Under the pieces are notes generated by a model that made no database searches, had not been told where the DNA came from, and was given only the letters and a program-made list of their open reading frames with translations. A stretch of DNA of 64,000 bases from Flavobacterium swingsii (GTDB lineage Bacteria > Bacteroidota > Bacteroidia > Flavobacteriales > Flavobacteriaceae). The translations under genes were made by a program, and so were the position numbers. The stretch lies in NCBI RefSeq assembly GCF_900111965.1, contig NZ_FOJT01000003.1, positions 186,001 through 250,000 on the forward strand, given 5' to 3'. Position 1 is the stretch's first letter; every line of letters starts with the position of its first letter. Shown here piece after piece: positions 23,959 to 33,257 of this stretch.

Positions 23959-23967
23959 AATATCGAT

Positions 23968-24375
23968 TTACCTTACAATCACGCCATCTACAAACAAAAT
24001 CGGGACTTCCTCGAGTGGATTATCGTTTGCGAAATTAGTTTTGAAAATAAATTTCTTATCGTACAAAGTGTTACCAATAAAGTAAGTTACCATAAACTCA
24101 TTGTTAAGTTTGAGGACACTTTTTTCTATCATTTCGACTTTTTTTACAGAAACTGGTGGTACTTCTACAAATGCGTGGCGAAGCGACGAAGTTTTTTTCA
24201 TTTCTCCATCAATAGTTCCAAAAGCTTTCGAGACTAACATGACACCATCGAGCTGAAAATCGGAATCATTTATTAGATAAATATTCCAGATTTTTTCCAT
24301 AAAGTCGTCACTCCATTCTTGGATTGCGGCTAGGAAAACGTTTTCTACGGTTGGTATGTTAATGTCGGATTTCAT
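23968..24375 (-). CDS. Conserved protein of unknown function
   Basis: A 135-residue soluble protein without a signal peptide or membrane helix. The pattern WNIYLINDSDFQLDGVMLVSKAFG suggests a small beta-rich fold that may bind a partner. It lies 13 nt downstream of pheS on the same strand and is probably co-transcribed. I do not recognise the family. Confidence 0.75.
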   Translation of the reverse strand: MKSDINIPTVENVFLAAIQEWSDDFMEKIWNIYLINDSDFQLDGVMLVSKAFGTIDGEMKKTSSLRHAFVEVPPVSVKKVEMIEKSVLKLNNEFMVTYFIGNTLYDKKFIFKTNFANDNPLEEVPILFVDGVIVR

Positions 24376-24388
24376 TGTATTCTTAAAT

Positions 24389-25408
24389 CTAAATATTTGA
24401 TTTGAATTGCTCTAGGAAACGAACATCATTTTCGTAAAACATTCTGATATCGCCTATTTGATAGAGTAGCATAGCGATTCTTTCGATTCCCATTCCGAAG
24501 GCAAATCCGTTGAATTCGTCTGGTTCGATACCACAATTTTTTAAGACATTAGGATCTACCATTCCGCAACCACCTATTTCTAGCCAACCGGTTCCTTTTG
24601 TGATTCGGTAATCGGTTTCGGTTTTTAGTCCCCAATAAATATCTATTTCGGCACTTGGTTCGGTAAACGGGAAGTATGATGGGCGTAGTCGGATTTTCGA
24701 TTTCCCGAACATTTCTTTGGTAAAATAAAGCAAAGTTTGCTTCATATCGGCAAAGGAAACGTCTTTGTCTATATATAATCCTTCCACTTGGTGGAAAATA
24801 CAGTGAGAACGCGACGAAACGGCTTCGTTACGAAAAACGCGCCCTGGAGAAATGGTTCTTATAGGCGGTTTATTGTTTTCCATATAACGAACTTGCACCG
24901 ATGAGGTATGCGTACGCAACAAAATATCTGGATTTGTTTGTATAAAAAACGTGTCTTGCATGTCACGCGCTGGATGATATTCTGGCAGGTTTAATGCGGT
25001 AAAATTATGCCAATCGTCTTCGATTTCTGGTCCTTCGGAAACGTTGAATCCTATGTTAGAAAAAATATCGATTATTTGGTTTTTTACCAATGATATTGGG
25101 TGACGAGAGCCTATTTTTATTGGTTCTGAAGGTCGTGACAAATCGCCATAGAAGCTTTTTATTTCTTCTTTGCTTTCTAATTCTTCCTGAATAGTTTTTA
25201 CCTTTTCTTCGGCAATGGTTTTTAGCAAATTAATTACTTGCCCAAATTCTTTTTTCTGATCGTTTGGTACGTTTTTGAATTCGGCAAAAATATCTTTGAC
25301 TAATCCTTTGCTTCCTAAGAATTTGATTCGGAATTCCTCGAGTTTTTCTTTGTTTTGTGTCGAAAAAGCTTTTGCTTCGGCAATGTATTCTTTAATCTTG
25401 TCTGTCAT
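24389..25408 (-). CDS. pheS: Phenylalanyl-tRNA synthetase alpha subunit
   Basis: A 339-residue class II synthetase catalytic subunit. The N-terminal helical tRNA-binding arm (about 1-85) precedes the core. Motif 1 is the RHPISLVKNQI region. Motif 2 is FRNEAVSSRSHCIFHQVEGLYID and motif 3 is GFAFGMGIERIAMLLY. It pairs with PheT, which is not in this window. A -7 box (TAAATTTG on minus, 25435 to 25428) lies 19 nt upstream. Confidence 0.97.
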   Translation of the reverse strand: MTDKIKEYIAEAKAFSTQNKEKLEEFRIKFLGSKGLVKDIFAEFKNVPNDQKKEFGQVINLLKTIAEEKVKTIQEELESKEEIKSFYGDLSRPSEPIKIGSRHPISLVKNQIIDIFSNIGFNVSEGPEIEDDWHNFTALNLPEYHPARDMQDTFFIQTNPDILLRTHTSSVQVRYMENNKPPIRTISPGRVFRNEAVSSRSHCIFHQVEGLYIDKDVSFADMKQTLLYFTKEMFGKSKIRLRPSYFPFTEPSAEIDIYWGLKTETDYRITKGTGWLEIGGCGMVDPNVLKNCGIEPDEFNGFAFGMGIERIAMLLYQIGDIRMFYENDVRFLEQFKSNI

Positions 25409-25427
25409 CGTTCAGGTAATAAAGGTG

Positions 25428-25435
25428 CAAATTTA
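25428..25435 (-). promoter_or_regulatory. -7 box of pheS
   Basis: The minus strand reads TAAATTTG, a perfect TAnnTTTG, 19 nt before the pheS ATG. Confidence 0.5.
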
Positions 25436-25466
25436 ATGTTTTATTTGCTTCGTGCATAATTTTTTA

Positions 25467-25564
25467 GACCACTGATTTTACAGATTAAACGGATTTTCAC
25501 GGATTCTTTCTATGTTAAAATATAAAATCGGTACAAATCCGTTTAATCCGCGTTATCTGTGGTC
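25467..25564. repeat. Long interrupted inverted repeat between pheS and the next gene
   Basis: A 30-nt arm, GACCACTGAT through GATTAAACGGATTT (25467-25496), pairs with 25535-25564; the inner 14 nt pair perfectly and the outer part has a few mismatches. Related ACGGATT-rich sequence occurs at 29574-29627. It looks like a dispersed flavobacterial intergenic repeat. Confidence 0.6.
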
Positions 25565-25572
25565 AAATTTCT

Positions 25573-25929
25573 TTATTCGATCAATTTTTTCTCTAAAAAG
25601 TAATTTACAATAGCATCTTTCATAAGCACCGATTGTTCTCCCGCTTTTAGTGGTGGTAATTCTTCTTTTACTTTATAATGTGGCCAACCATCGCTATCGA
25701 AAAATTCGAATTCGTAGTAACCATAAGGTTCTAGCAAACGACAAATGGCAATATGCATTAGATTTAGTTTTTCGTCTTTTTTATAAGTTTGATGAAATTT
25801 CCCTAATTCTTGTACGCCAATTAGATAAATGATGGCATCTAAATCTAAATCTTCTCCTTGCGAAAACTGATCTGATAATATTTTTACAAGCTGTTCCCAG
25901 CGTTCTTTGAGTTGTATATCTCTTGACAT
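25573..25929 (-). CDS. Conserved small acidic protein of unknown function
   Basis: A 118-residue soluble protein starting MSRDIQLKERWEQLVKILSDQFS and containing LDAIIYLIGVQELG and FFDSDGWPHYKV. It has no signal or membrane segment. It is probably helical and conserved in flavobacteria, but I cannot name the family. It is divergent from the CvpA gene, with a well-formed promoter about 85 nt upstream. Confidence 0.75.
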   Translation of the reverse strand: MSRDIQLKERWEQLVKILSDQFSQGEDLDLDAIIYLIGVQELGKFHQTYKKDEKLNLMHIAICRLLEPYGYYEFEFFDSDGWPHYKVKEELPPLKAGEQSVLMKDAIVNYFLEKKLIE

Positions 25930-26013
25930 TTGAATTTTAGATTTTAGATTTGCTTCGCCAGTTCGCTGACGCTCGTGTTAGATTTTAATTCTAAAAACAA
26001 AATTTCTTGACTG

Positions 26014-26045
26014 CAAAGATAGTGAGTTGTACTTGTAATAAACAA
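26014..26045 (-). promoter_or_regulatory. Promoter of the 118-residue protein gene
   Basis: On the minus strand: TTG (26045 to 26043), 21 nt, TATCTTTG (26021 to 26014). Both elements and spacing fit the Flavobacterium consensus. Confidence 0.6.
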
Positions 26046-26059
26046 TTTTGATATATTTG
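26027..26059 (+). promoter_or_regulatory. Promoter of the CvpA-family gene
   Basis: TTG (26027-26029), 22 nt, TATATTTG (26052-26059). It overlaps the divergent promoter on the other strand and precedes the ATG by 14 nt. Confidence 0.6.
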
Positions 26060-26073
26060 ATAAAAATAAATTT

Positions 26074-26625
26074 ATGGGAATTATAGATATTGTTCTTGGC
26101 GCATTATTAGTTTTCGGATTTTATAAAGGTTTCAAAAATGGACTTTTTGTAGAATTAGCTTCTTTGATTTCGTTTTTTGTCGGAATTTTTGTTGCGGTCA
26201 AATTTTCGTATATCATGAGTGATTTTTTAACAAAACTGGTTTCTTGGTCTCCTAAAACTATTCAGGTTTCGGCATTTATTCTTACTTTATTGCTTGTTGT
26301 AGTTGCTATACATTTGTTAGCTAAAGTTTTTACAGGAATTGTAAGTTTTGCTTTTTTAGGTTGGGCAAATACTTTGGCGGGAGGACTTTTTGCAACGATT
26401 AAAACCGCTTTGCTCATTGGAATTGTATTGAGCTTGTTTCAGAAAGTAAATATAAACGATATGATTGTTTCTAAAGAAACACAGGAAAATTCTCTGCTTT
26501 TTAATCCGTGTGTTAAAATTTCGGAGGCTATGCTTCCTGTTTTAACAGATTGGTTTAAGGATTTAAAATTAAAAGCTGACAGTTTTGATAAAAAAGAAGA
26601 AGGTCTATCTGAAAATGCGAAATAA
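26074..26625 (+). CDS. CvpA family membrane protein
   Basis: A 183-residue inner-membrane protein with four helices (about residues 3-20, 26-48, 63-88 and 105-123). It starts MGIIDIVLGALLVFGFYKGFKNGLF, the classic CvpA start, with the GFxxGFxxG pattern. CvpA was named for colicin V production, and the family is linked to envelope stress; the exact role here is not known. It sits downstream of pheS and is not linked to the peptide island. An 18-bp perfect terminator follows. Confidence 0.88.
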   Translation: MGIIDIVLGALLVFGFYKGFKNGLFVELASLISFFVGIFVAVKFSYIMSDFLTKLVSWSPKTIQVSAFILTLLLVVVAIHLLAKVFTGIVSFAFLGWANTLAGGLFATIKTALLIGIVLSLFQKVNINDMIVSKETQENSLLFNPCVKISEAMLPVLTDWFKDLKLKADSFDKKEEGLSENAK

Positions 26626-26642
26626 TTAAAATATTGATTTTT

Positions 26643-26690
26643 AAAATGTTACATAATTTAATTTCTAAATTATGTAACATTTTTTTTACA
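26643..26690 (+). terminator. Terminator after the CvpA gene
   Basis: An 18-bp perfect stem (26643-26660 with 26666-26683), loop ATTTC, followed by T residues. Confidence 0.85.
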
Positions 26691-26737
26691 AAAATGTCTA
26701 ACTTTACAATGCAATAACAATATAAACAAACAATTAA

Positions 26738-28747
26738 ATGAAAAAGCTACTTTTTTTAGCATTGCTGTTTTCCACCATTTGGAATTCGAATGCGCAAACC
26801 AACCCGATTTTAGATCGAGAATTATTTTTTGGTAATCCAGAAATTACTGGAGGACAATTAAGCCCAAATGGGCAATGGATTTCATTTTTGAAAGAGTACG
26901 AAGGCATCATGAACATTTGGGTAAAAAAGTTCGATGAGCCTTTTGAAAAAGCAAAACCATTGACTGACAGTAAAAGACCAATGAGTGGTTATTTCTGGTC
27001 AGAAGACGGAAAATACATTTTGTATGTAAAAGACAAAAGCGGAGAGGAAAATATGAATATTTTTGTTGTAAATCCAATGGATGTTGCTTCATCAGGCGTG
27101 CCTGAATCTAGAAATCTTACTCCATTAAAGGATGTCACTGCAAGAATTGACTTAGTTAGTAAAAAAGATGCCGATTTACTATACGTTAGTATAAACGACA
27201 GAGATAAAGCTTGGCACGATTTGTATTCGTTAAAAATATCAACTGGGGAGTTGAAAAAAGTTTACGAAAACACAGAAAGAATTACGGGTTATAATTTTGA
27301 TTGGGATGAAAAACTAAGAGTTTTAAGAAAGACTGACGAGAAAGGAAACAGCATCATGTATCAAATTAACCCAGAAAACAAATTAGAACCAATATATGAT
27401 TTCTCAGTTAGTGAATCTGCTTATATTACTTCTTGGAGCAAAGACAACAAACAAGCTTATATTGTTACAAACAAAGGCGATTTAAACCTGTCAACTCTTT
27501 TCTTGTTAGATCTTGCTACTAAAAAAATGACTTTGGTGGAAAGCGACCCATTAAAAAAGGTTGATTTTGGTGGTTTATCTGTAAGTGATTTAACAAAAGA
27601 AGTGATTTCAACTTCGTATACTGACAATAAAATTAGAAGATATTGGAGAAACAAAACTTGGGAAGCGAATTATAAATTCTTAACTGCTAAATTTCCAAAT
27701 AGAGAAATTGGTTTTGCTAGTGTCTCTAAAGATGAAAAGAAAATGCTAATTACAACCTATGGTGATAAATATGCCTCAGATATATATTATTTTAATACCG
27801 AAACTAAGGAATTAGTGTTTCAATACACTCCAAGACCAAAATTAAAAGAAGTAGAGCAATATTTGTCACCTATGACGCCTATTACTTATAAAAGTAGTGA
27901 TGGTTTAGAAATCCCTGCTTACTTAACCGTTCCTGTTGGCAGCAAAGGAAAAAACCTTCCTGTTGTTATATTGGTTCACGGTGGACCTAAAGGACCTAGA
28001 GATAATTGGGGTTATAACTCGATAGCCCAATTTTTAGCGAATAGAGGTTATGCTGTACTGCAACCTAACTTTAGAGCTAGTGGCGGTTATGGAAAAAAAT
28101 TCTTAAATGCTGGAGATTTACAATGGGGTAAATTAATGCAAGATGATATTACTTGGGGAGTAAAACACCTAATTAAAAAAGGGATAGCCGATAAAGACAA
28201 AGTAGCCATTATGGGTGGTAGTTATGGTGGCTATGCAACTCTTGCTGGTCTTGCCTTTACTCCTGATGTTTATGCTTGTGGAGTAGATATCGTGGGACCA
28301 TCAAATATTTTCACCCTTTTAGAGAGTGTACCAGCTTACTGGGAATCATTCAGAGCGTCTTTATACAAAATGACCGGAGACCCAAATACAGAAGAAGGCA
28401 AAAAAAGAATTCAGGAATCTAGCCCATTATTTAGCGCACACAAAATAGTGAAGCCGTTATTAATTATTCAAGGGGCTAATGATCCAAGAGTAAAACAAGC
28501 CGAAGCGGATCAAATAGTAGTATCTCTAAGAGACAAAGGAAAACAAGTAGGTTACTTATTAGCCAATGACGAAGGACACGGTTTTCGTAAGCCTGTAAAT
28601 AGCATGGCAATGTATGCAGAAACCGAAAAATTCTTAGCAGGAATTCTAGGTGGTAGATACCAAAAAGAAATGCCAGAAAATGTAGCTAAACGATTAGAAG
28701 AAATAAGAGTTGATATAGCTAAAGTTAAATACGAAGCCAAAGAATAG
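26738..28747 (+). CDS. Exported S9 family serine peptidase (prolyl oligopeptidase type)
   Basis: A 669-residue protein with a signal peptide ([20 protein letters not shown]). It has an N-terminal beta-propeller made of WD-like TolB-type strands (about 30-400) and a C-terminal alpha/beta-hydrolase domain. The catalytic Ser495 lies in GGSYGGYA, with Asp582 (GANDPRV) and His614 (DEGHGFRK). The fold fits an acylaminoacyl- or dipeptidyl-peptidase of the periplasm. A near -7 box (TAACTTTA at 26699) lies upstream. No T9SS domain. Confidence 0.93.
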   Translation: MKKLLFLALLFSTIWNSNAQTNPILDRELFFGNPEITGGQLSPNGQWISFLKEYEGIMNIWVKKFDEPFEKAKPLTDSKRPMSGYFWSEDGKYILYVKDKSGEENMNIFVVNPMDVASSGVPESRNLTPLKDVTARIDLVSKKDADLLYVSINDRDKAWHDLYSLKISTGELKKVYENTERITGYNFDWDEKLRVLRKTDEKGNSIMYQINPENKLEPIYDFSVSESAYITSWSKDNKQAYIVTNKGDLNLSTLFLLDLATKKMTLVESDPLKKVDFGGLSVSDLTKEVISTSYTDNKIRRYWRNKTWEANYKFLTAKFPNREIGFASVSKDEKKMLITTYGDKYASDIYYFNTETKELVFQYTPRPKLKEVEQYLSPMTPITYKSSDGLEIPAYLTVPVGSKGKNLPVVILVHGGPKGPRDNWGYNSIAQFLANRGYAVLQPNFRASGGYGKKFLNAGDLQWGKLMQDDITWGVKHLIKKGIADKDKVAIMGGSYGGYATLAGLAFTPDVYACGVDIVGPSNIFTLLESVPAYWESFRASLYKMTGDPNTEEGKKRIQESSPLFSAHKIVKPLLIIQGANDPRVKQAEADQIVVSLRDKGKQVGYLLANDEGHGFRKPVNSMAMYAETEKFLAGILGGRYQKEMPENVAKRLEEIRVDIAKVKYEAKE

Positions 28748-28784
28748 AATAACAACTATTTAATTCCCGTTTGATACAATCAAA

Positions 28785-28820
28785 AAAAATCGCTGTCATT
28801 ACTAATGGCAGCGATTTTTA
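28785..28820. terminator. Bidirectional terminator between the S9 peptidase and batE
   Basis: AATCGCTGTCATT pairs with AATGGCAGCGATT (one G-T wobble, 3-nt loop), with A-run and T-run flanks, between convergent genes. Confidence 0.85.
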
Positions 28821-28823
28821 TTT

Positions 28824-29567
28824 CTATTTCAATTCTTTAATAGCACTTTTCTCTATCCAACCTTGTTTTAGGTCTAAAAGCTGTATTTTTTTGTAATTAT
28901 TTAAACTTTCTAAAACAAAAACTTTAGTTCCTGCATGCAATACAAAAGCATCTTGAGCTGATGATTTTGGCTCGCTTTTTACTGATGTAGTATCTGCAAA
29001 AACAATAGCTGGTCTGTCATTATTGCTTTGGTTTTTTTCGAAAAATCCTGCAAAAAAACTCATCATTGTAAACAGTAATACAAAAACCATCGAAGCAAAG
29101 AAAACTCTTTTTAGTGTTGTTGTATTCGAAAAATAATAACCTACAAAACACACTAAAAACAATACCGAAAAAACAATGGCTATCCAAGCCCAAGTGTCAT
29201 AATGAAAGCTTGAAGTAAAATCTCGTATTATTTTTGCAAAACCTACTTTGGGCACTTCTATAACTTCATCGATGGTCATTTTTTGTGCAAAAGCTAAGTT
29301 GTTTTGAATTTCAGAATCGTTAGGATTTAGCAACAAAGCCTTTTCGAAATTAAAAATTGCTGGCGCAACTTTGTTTAATTTATAATAACAATTTCCTAAG
29401 TTAAAATACAATTCTGCCGATTGTTGTCCTGATTTTACAACACTTTCGTAAACGATTATCGCTTCTTGGTAATTCCCTTTTTGGTACAAATTATTTCCTT
29501 TATCGAAAGCAGTTTGCGCCCAAAATGTTTGGGTGATTAGTAGGAATATATAGAGTGTTTTTTTCAT
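28824..29567 (-). CDS. batE: BatE-type TPR and SH3 membrane protein
   Basis: A 247-residue protein with signal peptide, then tetratricopeptide repeats (about 20-100: FDKGNNLYQKGNYQEAI, YFNLGNCYYKLN). Two transmembrane helices follow (about 130-150 and 160-180), and a C-terminal bacterial SH3-like segment (about 195-245). This architecture is that of BatE in Bacteroidetes. It is the last gene of the moxR-bat operon, where the Bat proteins form an envelope complex linked to stress and aerotolerance. Confidence 0.85.
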   Translation of the reverse strand: MKKTLYIFLLITQTFWAQTAFDKGNNLYQKGNYQEAIIVYESVVKSGQQSAELYFNLGNCYYKLNKVAPAIFNFEKALLLNPNDSEIQNNLAFAQKMTIDEVIEVPKVGFAKIIRDFTSSFHYDTWAWIAIVFSVLFLVCFVGYYFSNTTTLKRVFFASMVFVLLFTMMSFFAGFFEKNQSNNDRPAIVFADTTSVKSEPKSSAQDAFVLHAGTKVFVLESLNNYKKIQLLDLKQGWIEKSAIKELK

Positions 29568-29573
29568 TTTGGA

Positions 29574-29627
29574 ACGCGGATTTCACGGATTCGATAAATC
29601 GAAAACGCGGATTTTTACGGATTTTAA
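29574..29627. repeat. ACGGATT-rich intergenic repeat
   Basis: Alternating copies of ACGCGGATTT and ACGGATT (such as CGCGGATTTCACGGATT) between batE and batD. Resembles the arms of the palindrome at 25467-25564. Probably a dispersed repeat inside an operon gap. Confidence 0.45.
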
Positions 29628-29662
29628 AAAATTATCAATTGTAAATTATTCATTATCAATTA

Positions 29663-31447
29663 TTAAATTTGTTTTTCTAAAATTGATATTATTTCAACCG
29701 CTTTGTCATAATCTTGTTGAATCGTTACGCTTGTTGACGGCGCATATCTTGCCAATTCGCAATTTTCTGTCAAAGCTATAAAACTGCTTACAGATTCTGG
29801 ACTTGCATTTCTAGACAACAGAATTTCGGTTATTTTGTCTTTGCTCATTTCTGAAGTTTCGATATGTAATTTTGCTTTCAAGAAGTTGTGCATAGCTTTT
29901 TCTAAAGCAATATAAAACGGTTCTTTATTTGCAATTTGCTTGTTGGCTTCCGATAAATATTTTTTAGCCAATTTGTTAGATAATTTAATTCTGTTTCCAA
30001 CAACATCACCATCTATCGCTTCTTTTTTCTTACGAATTATCATGATTGTTGGTATTAATAAAAACGGGAAGAACAACAATCCGTAAAACAATCCCGAGCC
30101 TAAAAAGTCTGTATTTTTAATATCCGATAATACTGTTTTGAGTTTTATAAATCCGAAAGTAGCGTTTGAAGCAACTTTTGTTTTATTGGTATTATTACTT
30201 GCAACGGCATCGTTATTTGCCACTGTTGGGCCATCAAGAACTTCGATATTTATTTCTTTTGAAGTAATTGTTTTATAGGTTTTTGTTGCTAAATCGAAAT
30301 ACGAAAAAGTAAGCGGTTGTATAGGATAATTGCCTTTATATTGTGGAATTATAGTGTATAAATCCGAAATGCTTCCCGTCATTCCCGAAAGTGGCGTGGT
30401 TACATTTTCTTTATGCACAGGATCGTACATTTCTAACGAACTCGGCACAATAGGTTTGGGTAAAGTAAATAATTTTAGATTTCCTTTTCCAGAAACAACA
30501 ACATTCAAATCGAGAGATTCGCCGTTTTTTAATTTGGTTTTTGATGGAGTAACTTTAAAATCAAAACTTCCAACTGCTCCAGTAAAATCTTCTGGTTTTC
30601 CTGCTTCGGGCAATGGTTTTACATTAATAACTTTGGCACCAGCCGATATTTTTTTATTTGAAGTAGTCATAATTGGTCTTCCAAAAAAGTCTACTTCATT
30701 TGATGGAACTTCGACTTCAACATCTAATGTTAGAGGTTCGATTTCTAATTTCCCAGATTTTTGTGGATAAAGAACTGTTTTTCTAAGAACAGCATATCGG
30801 TAATCTTCTCCTTTGAACTTTCCTTGCTGAATTTGAAGTTGTTTTACATCGATATTCTGACTCCAAAAATTATTGTATTTAGGATTGTTCGTTACTTGCC
30901 AACCGCCAACTGCCGAGCGATTGCTCACGTATATTTTGTAAACTACCGTAATTGGTTCGTTTAAATACGGATTTGGATTAGAAATTTCTGCCACCAACTG
31001 AACACCACTTTTTCCTGCATAAGCCTGAGGTTGTTGTTGCTGTTGTTGCTGATAATATGGATTGTAAGGATCTCTTTCTTCGGCAACGGCATTTCCTACT
31101 GTGATTTTTATTGGATTGGTTTTGTAAACTTGTCCGTTTATTTCGATAGAAGCTGGTTTGATTATAAAAGTTCCTTTTTTTGTAGGTGATAAATAATAAG
31201 AATAAGTTTTTTCGAATGATTTTCGACCATTAACCCAAAGGTAACTCGTTGATTGGTTTGGACCACCTATGATTTTGAATCCTTCAAAGGCTGGTGCGCT
31301 AAAATTATCACCATCATCATTCATCACAAAATCGATGCGAAGACGCTCGTTGATACCCAACGAATTTTTGCTTACTTGCGCTACGAATTGCACTTGAGCA
31401 AAAATCCCTTGACAGGTTAATAGTAATATAATAAGGTATTTCTTCAT
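29663..31447 (-). CDS. batD: BatD family protein
   Basis: A 594-residue protein with signal peptide (MKKYLIILLLTCQGIFA). It contains several immunoglobulin-like beta domains (about 20-400), a Gln-rich stretch (QQQQQQQPQ), one transmembrane helix near residue 460 and a soluble helical tail. It matches the oxygen-tolerance protein BatD. It sits between batC and batE, as in other Bacteroidetes. It is probably periplasmic, anchored by the C-terminal helix. Confidence 0.88.
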   Translation of the reverse strand: MKKYLIILLLTCQGIFAQVQFVAQVSKNSLGINERLRIDFVMNDDGDNFSAPAFEGFKIIGGPNQSTSYLWVNGRKSFEKTYSYYLSPTKKGTFIIKPASIEINGQVYKTNPIKITVGNAVAEERDPYNPYYQQQQQQQPQAYAGKSGVQLVAEISNPNPYLNEPITVVYKIYVSNRSAVGGWQVTNNPKYNNFWSQNIDVKQLQIQQGKFKGEDYRYAVLRKTVLYPQKSGKLEIEPLTLDVEVEVPSNEVDFFGRPIMTTSNKKISAGAKVINVKPLPEAGKPEDFTGAVGSFDFKVTPSKTKLKNGESLDLNVVVSGKGNLKLFTLPKPIVPSSLEMYDPVHKENVTTPLSGMTGSISDLYTIIPQYKGNYPIQPLTFSYFDLATKTYKTITSKEINIEVLDGPTVANNDAVASNNTNKTKVASNATFGFIKLKTVLSDIKNTDFLGSGLFYGLLFFPFLLIPTIMIIRKKKEAIDGDVVGNRIKLSNKLAKKYLSEANKQIANKEPFYIALEKAMHNFLKAKLHIETSEMSKDKITEILLSRNASPESVSSFIALTENCELARYAPSTSVTIQQDYDKAVEIISILEKQI

Positions 31448-31483
31448 TTCTTGTTTAATCGTTTAACAGATTTTGGGCTAAAT

Positions 31484-32203
31484 CTACCAATCTTTATCGG
31501 TTTCGACAGGTTTTCCTTTTGCTTTTTTCCCGTTTACTTTTTCTTGTGTTTTCTTTTCTTCGTTATTTACTGCATCTAACAAATTTTTCATTCTTTCCTG
31601 ATTTGCACCACCTTGTTGTGGTTTTGGCTGCTCCTTTTGTTTGTCATCTTTAGGCTTTTCTTTGTCATCTTTCTTATCATCACCTTCTTTTGGCTTGTCT
31701 TTTTTGTCGTCTTTTGGTTCGTCCTTTTTGTCTTTATCTTTTTTATCGTCCTTCTTTTTGTCGTCTTTTTTAGGAGGATTGTCTTTCAGCATTTTTTTGG
31801 CTAAAGCATAATTATATCTTGTTTGCTCATCTTTTGGATTATTTCTTAGCGCATTTTTATAAGCGTCTACTGCTTTTGAATAATCTTTTTCTTTCATAAA
31901 AACATTGCCAATATTATGAAAAGCACTAAATTTTTGTTGCTTTCCTTTTGCGTTTTCTATCGCTTTCGAATAAGCATATTTTGCTTCCGTTGGTTGGTTT
32001 TGTTTATAAATAGCATTACCTAAATTATAAGAAGCGGTAGCTCTTTTTTCGTTATTTGCTTTAGAAACTCTGTAATTTGACTCTGCTGAAGCATATTCTT
32101 TTTTTACATATTCTTCGTTAGCTTGAGGCAAATCGAAATCTTTTTTCTGTGAAAATATTGATATAGAAAAAAACGACATCAATATTAAAATGATATTTTT
32201 CAT
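31484..32203 (-). CDS. batC: BatC-type TPR protein
   Basis: A 239-residue exported protein. A signal peptide and TPR units (about 25-140) precede an extremely Lys/Asp-rich linker (about 140-200, KKDDKKKDDK-like). A short tail contains QERMKNLLDAVNNEEKKTQEKV. TPR plus a charged tail is characteristic of BatC. It follows batB by 1 nt. Function is not established beyond the complex role. Confidence 0.85.
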   Translation of the reverse strand: MKNIILILMSFFSISIFSQKKDFDLPQANEEYVKKEYASAESNYRVSKANNEKRATASYNLGNAIYKQNQPTEAKYAYSKAIENAKGKQQKFSAFHNIGNVFMKEKDYSKAVDAYKNALRNNPKDEQTRYNYALAKKMLKDNPPKKDDKKKDDKKDKDKKDEPKDDKKDKPKEGDDKKDDKEKPKDDKQKEQPKPQQGGANQERMKNLLDAVNNEEKKTQEKVNGKKAKGKPVETDKDW

Positions 32204-32204
32204 A

Positions 32205-33251
32205 TTAATCTTTCTTTTTCTCGTTAAATAAATTCAATTTTTGTACCCATTTTGTTTTTCTTTCCAATAAAAAAACGTCTAACAATAATAAGAAAAATCC
32301 AATTCCTAAAAACCATTGAAATTGCGCTTGAAAACTAGCTACTTCTGTAGCATCGAATTCTGTTTTCTGAATATTATTGAGTGATTTTTTGATAAAACTT
32401 ACTGCTTCTTTCGTGTTATTTCCGTTTGTATAACCGCCTTTTGCTGCTTTCGCAATAGCTTCTAATGATTCTGGGCGCAATTTAGTAACTACAACTTCGC
32501 CCGTGCTTTTGTCTCGATGAAAACTTTCGATTACACCATTTTTCTTATTTGGAATTGGTCCGCCAGCTGTTGTTCCTACTCCAATAGTTATAATTTTCAT
32601 ACCTATTTTCTTGGCTTCTTCTGCGGCGCTTTCTGCTCCTTCGGAATGATCTTCTCCATCGGAAATCATAATCATTAGCTTGCTCGTGTTCGGGCTTCCT
32701 TCAAAATATTTCCCTGAAAGTTTTATAGCTTCATCAAGGTTACTTCCTTGTGACGAAACCATATCTGGAGACATACTTTGCAAGAACATTTTGGCAACAT
32801 TATAATCGGTTGTAATGGGCAAAACCGGAAATGCACTTCCTGCGTAAGCAATAATTCCTATGCGGTCGCTTCCTAAATTATTGATAATTTGAGATACGAC
32901 TTGCTTGCTTTTTTCTAATCTGTTTGGTGCGATATCTTCGGCTAACATACTTTTAGAAACATCAATTGCAAAAACAATATCTATTCCTTCTCGTTTTACT
33001 TTTTCGACTTTAGTCCCAATTTTTGGATTAACTAATCCTAAAATAAGCATAGATAATCCTAATAAAATAACACCAAACTTTAATGCGGGTTTAAAATTTG
33101 ATTTCTCTGGACTTAATTTTTTTACTAATTCTAAATCGCCAAATTCTCTTTGTTTTTTTCTTTTCCAGAATTCAACATATAAGAAAATTGCAGCCAAAAT
33201 AGGCAGTAGAAATAATAAGTATAAATATTTTGATTCGTCTAATTCGTACAT
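32205..33251 (-). CDS. batB: BatB von Willebrand factor A protein
   Basis: A 348-residue membrane protein. N-terminal helices (about 8-27 and 58-75) precede a VWA domain with a complete MIDAS DVSKS (Asp97-Val-Ser99-Lys-Ser101). A C-terminal helix (about 312-330) anchors it. The VWA domain faces the periplasm and likely binds a metal-dependent partner. It is 6 nt downstream of batA, with which it shares architecture. Confidence 0.9.
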   Translation of the reverse strand: MYELDESKYLYLLFLLPILAAIFLYVEFWKRKKQREFGDLELVKKLSPEKSNFKPALKFGVILLGLSMLILGLVNPKIGTKVEKVKREGIDIVFAIDVSKSMLAEDIAPNRLEKSKQVVSQIINNLGSDRIGIIAYAGSAFPVLPITTDYNVAKMFLQSMSPDMVSSQGSNLDEAIKLSGKYFEGSPNTSKLMIMISDGEDHSEGAESAAEEAKKIGMKIITIGVGTTAGGPIPNKKNGVIESFHRDKSTGEVVVTKLRPESLEAIAKAAKGGYTNGNNTKEAVSFIKKSLNNIQKTEFDATEVASFQAQFQWFLGIGFFLLLLDVFLLERKTKWVQKLNLFNEKKKD

Positions 33252-33257
33252 CTTTTC

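Noticed and set aside
29569..29781. 70-residue plus-strand frame between batE and batD
   Set aside because: Lies over repeats and the batD 3' end in antisense; no coding evidence.
30330..30770. 146-residue plus-strand frame
   Set aside because: Antisense to batD.
31613..31804. Phe/Val/Leu-rich plus-strand frame resembling a membrane peptide
   Set aside because: It is the reverse of the Lys/Asp-rich linker of BatC, which explains its hydrophobic composition.
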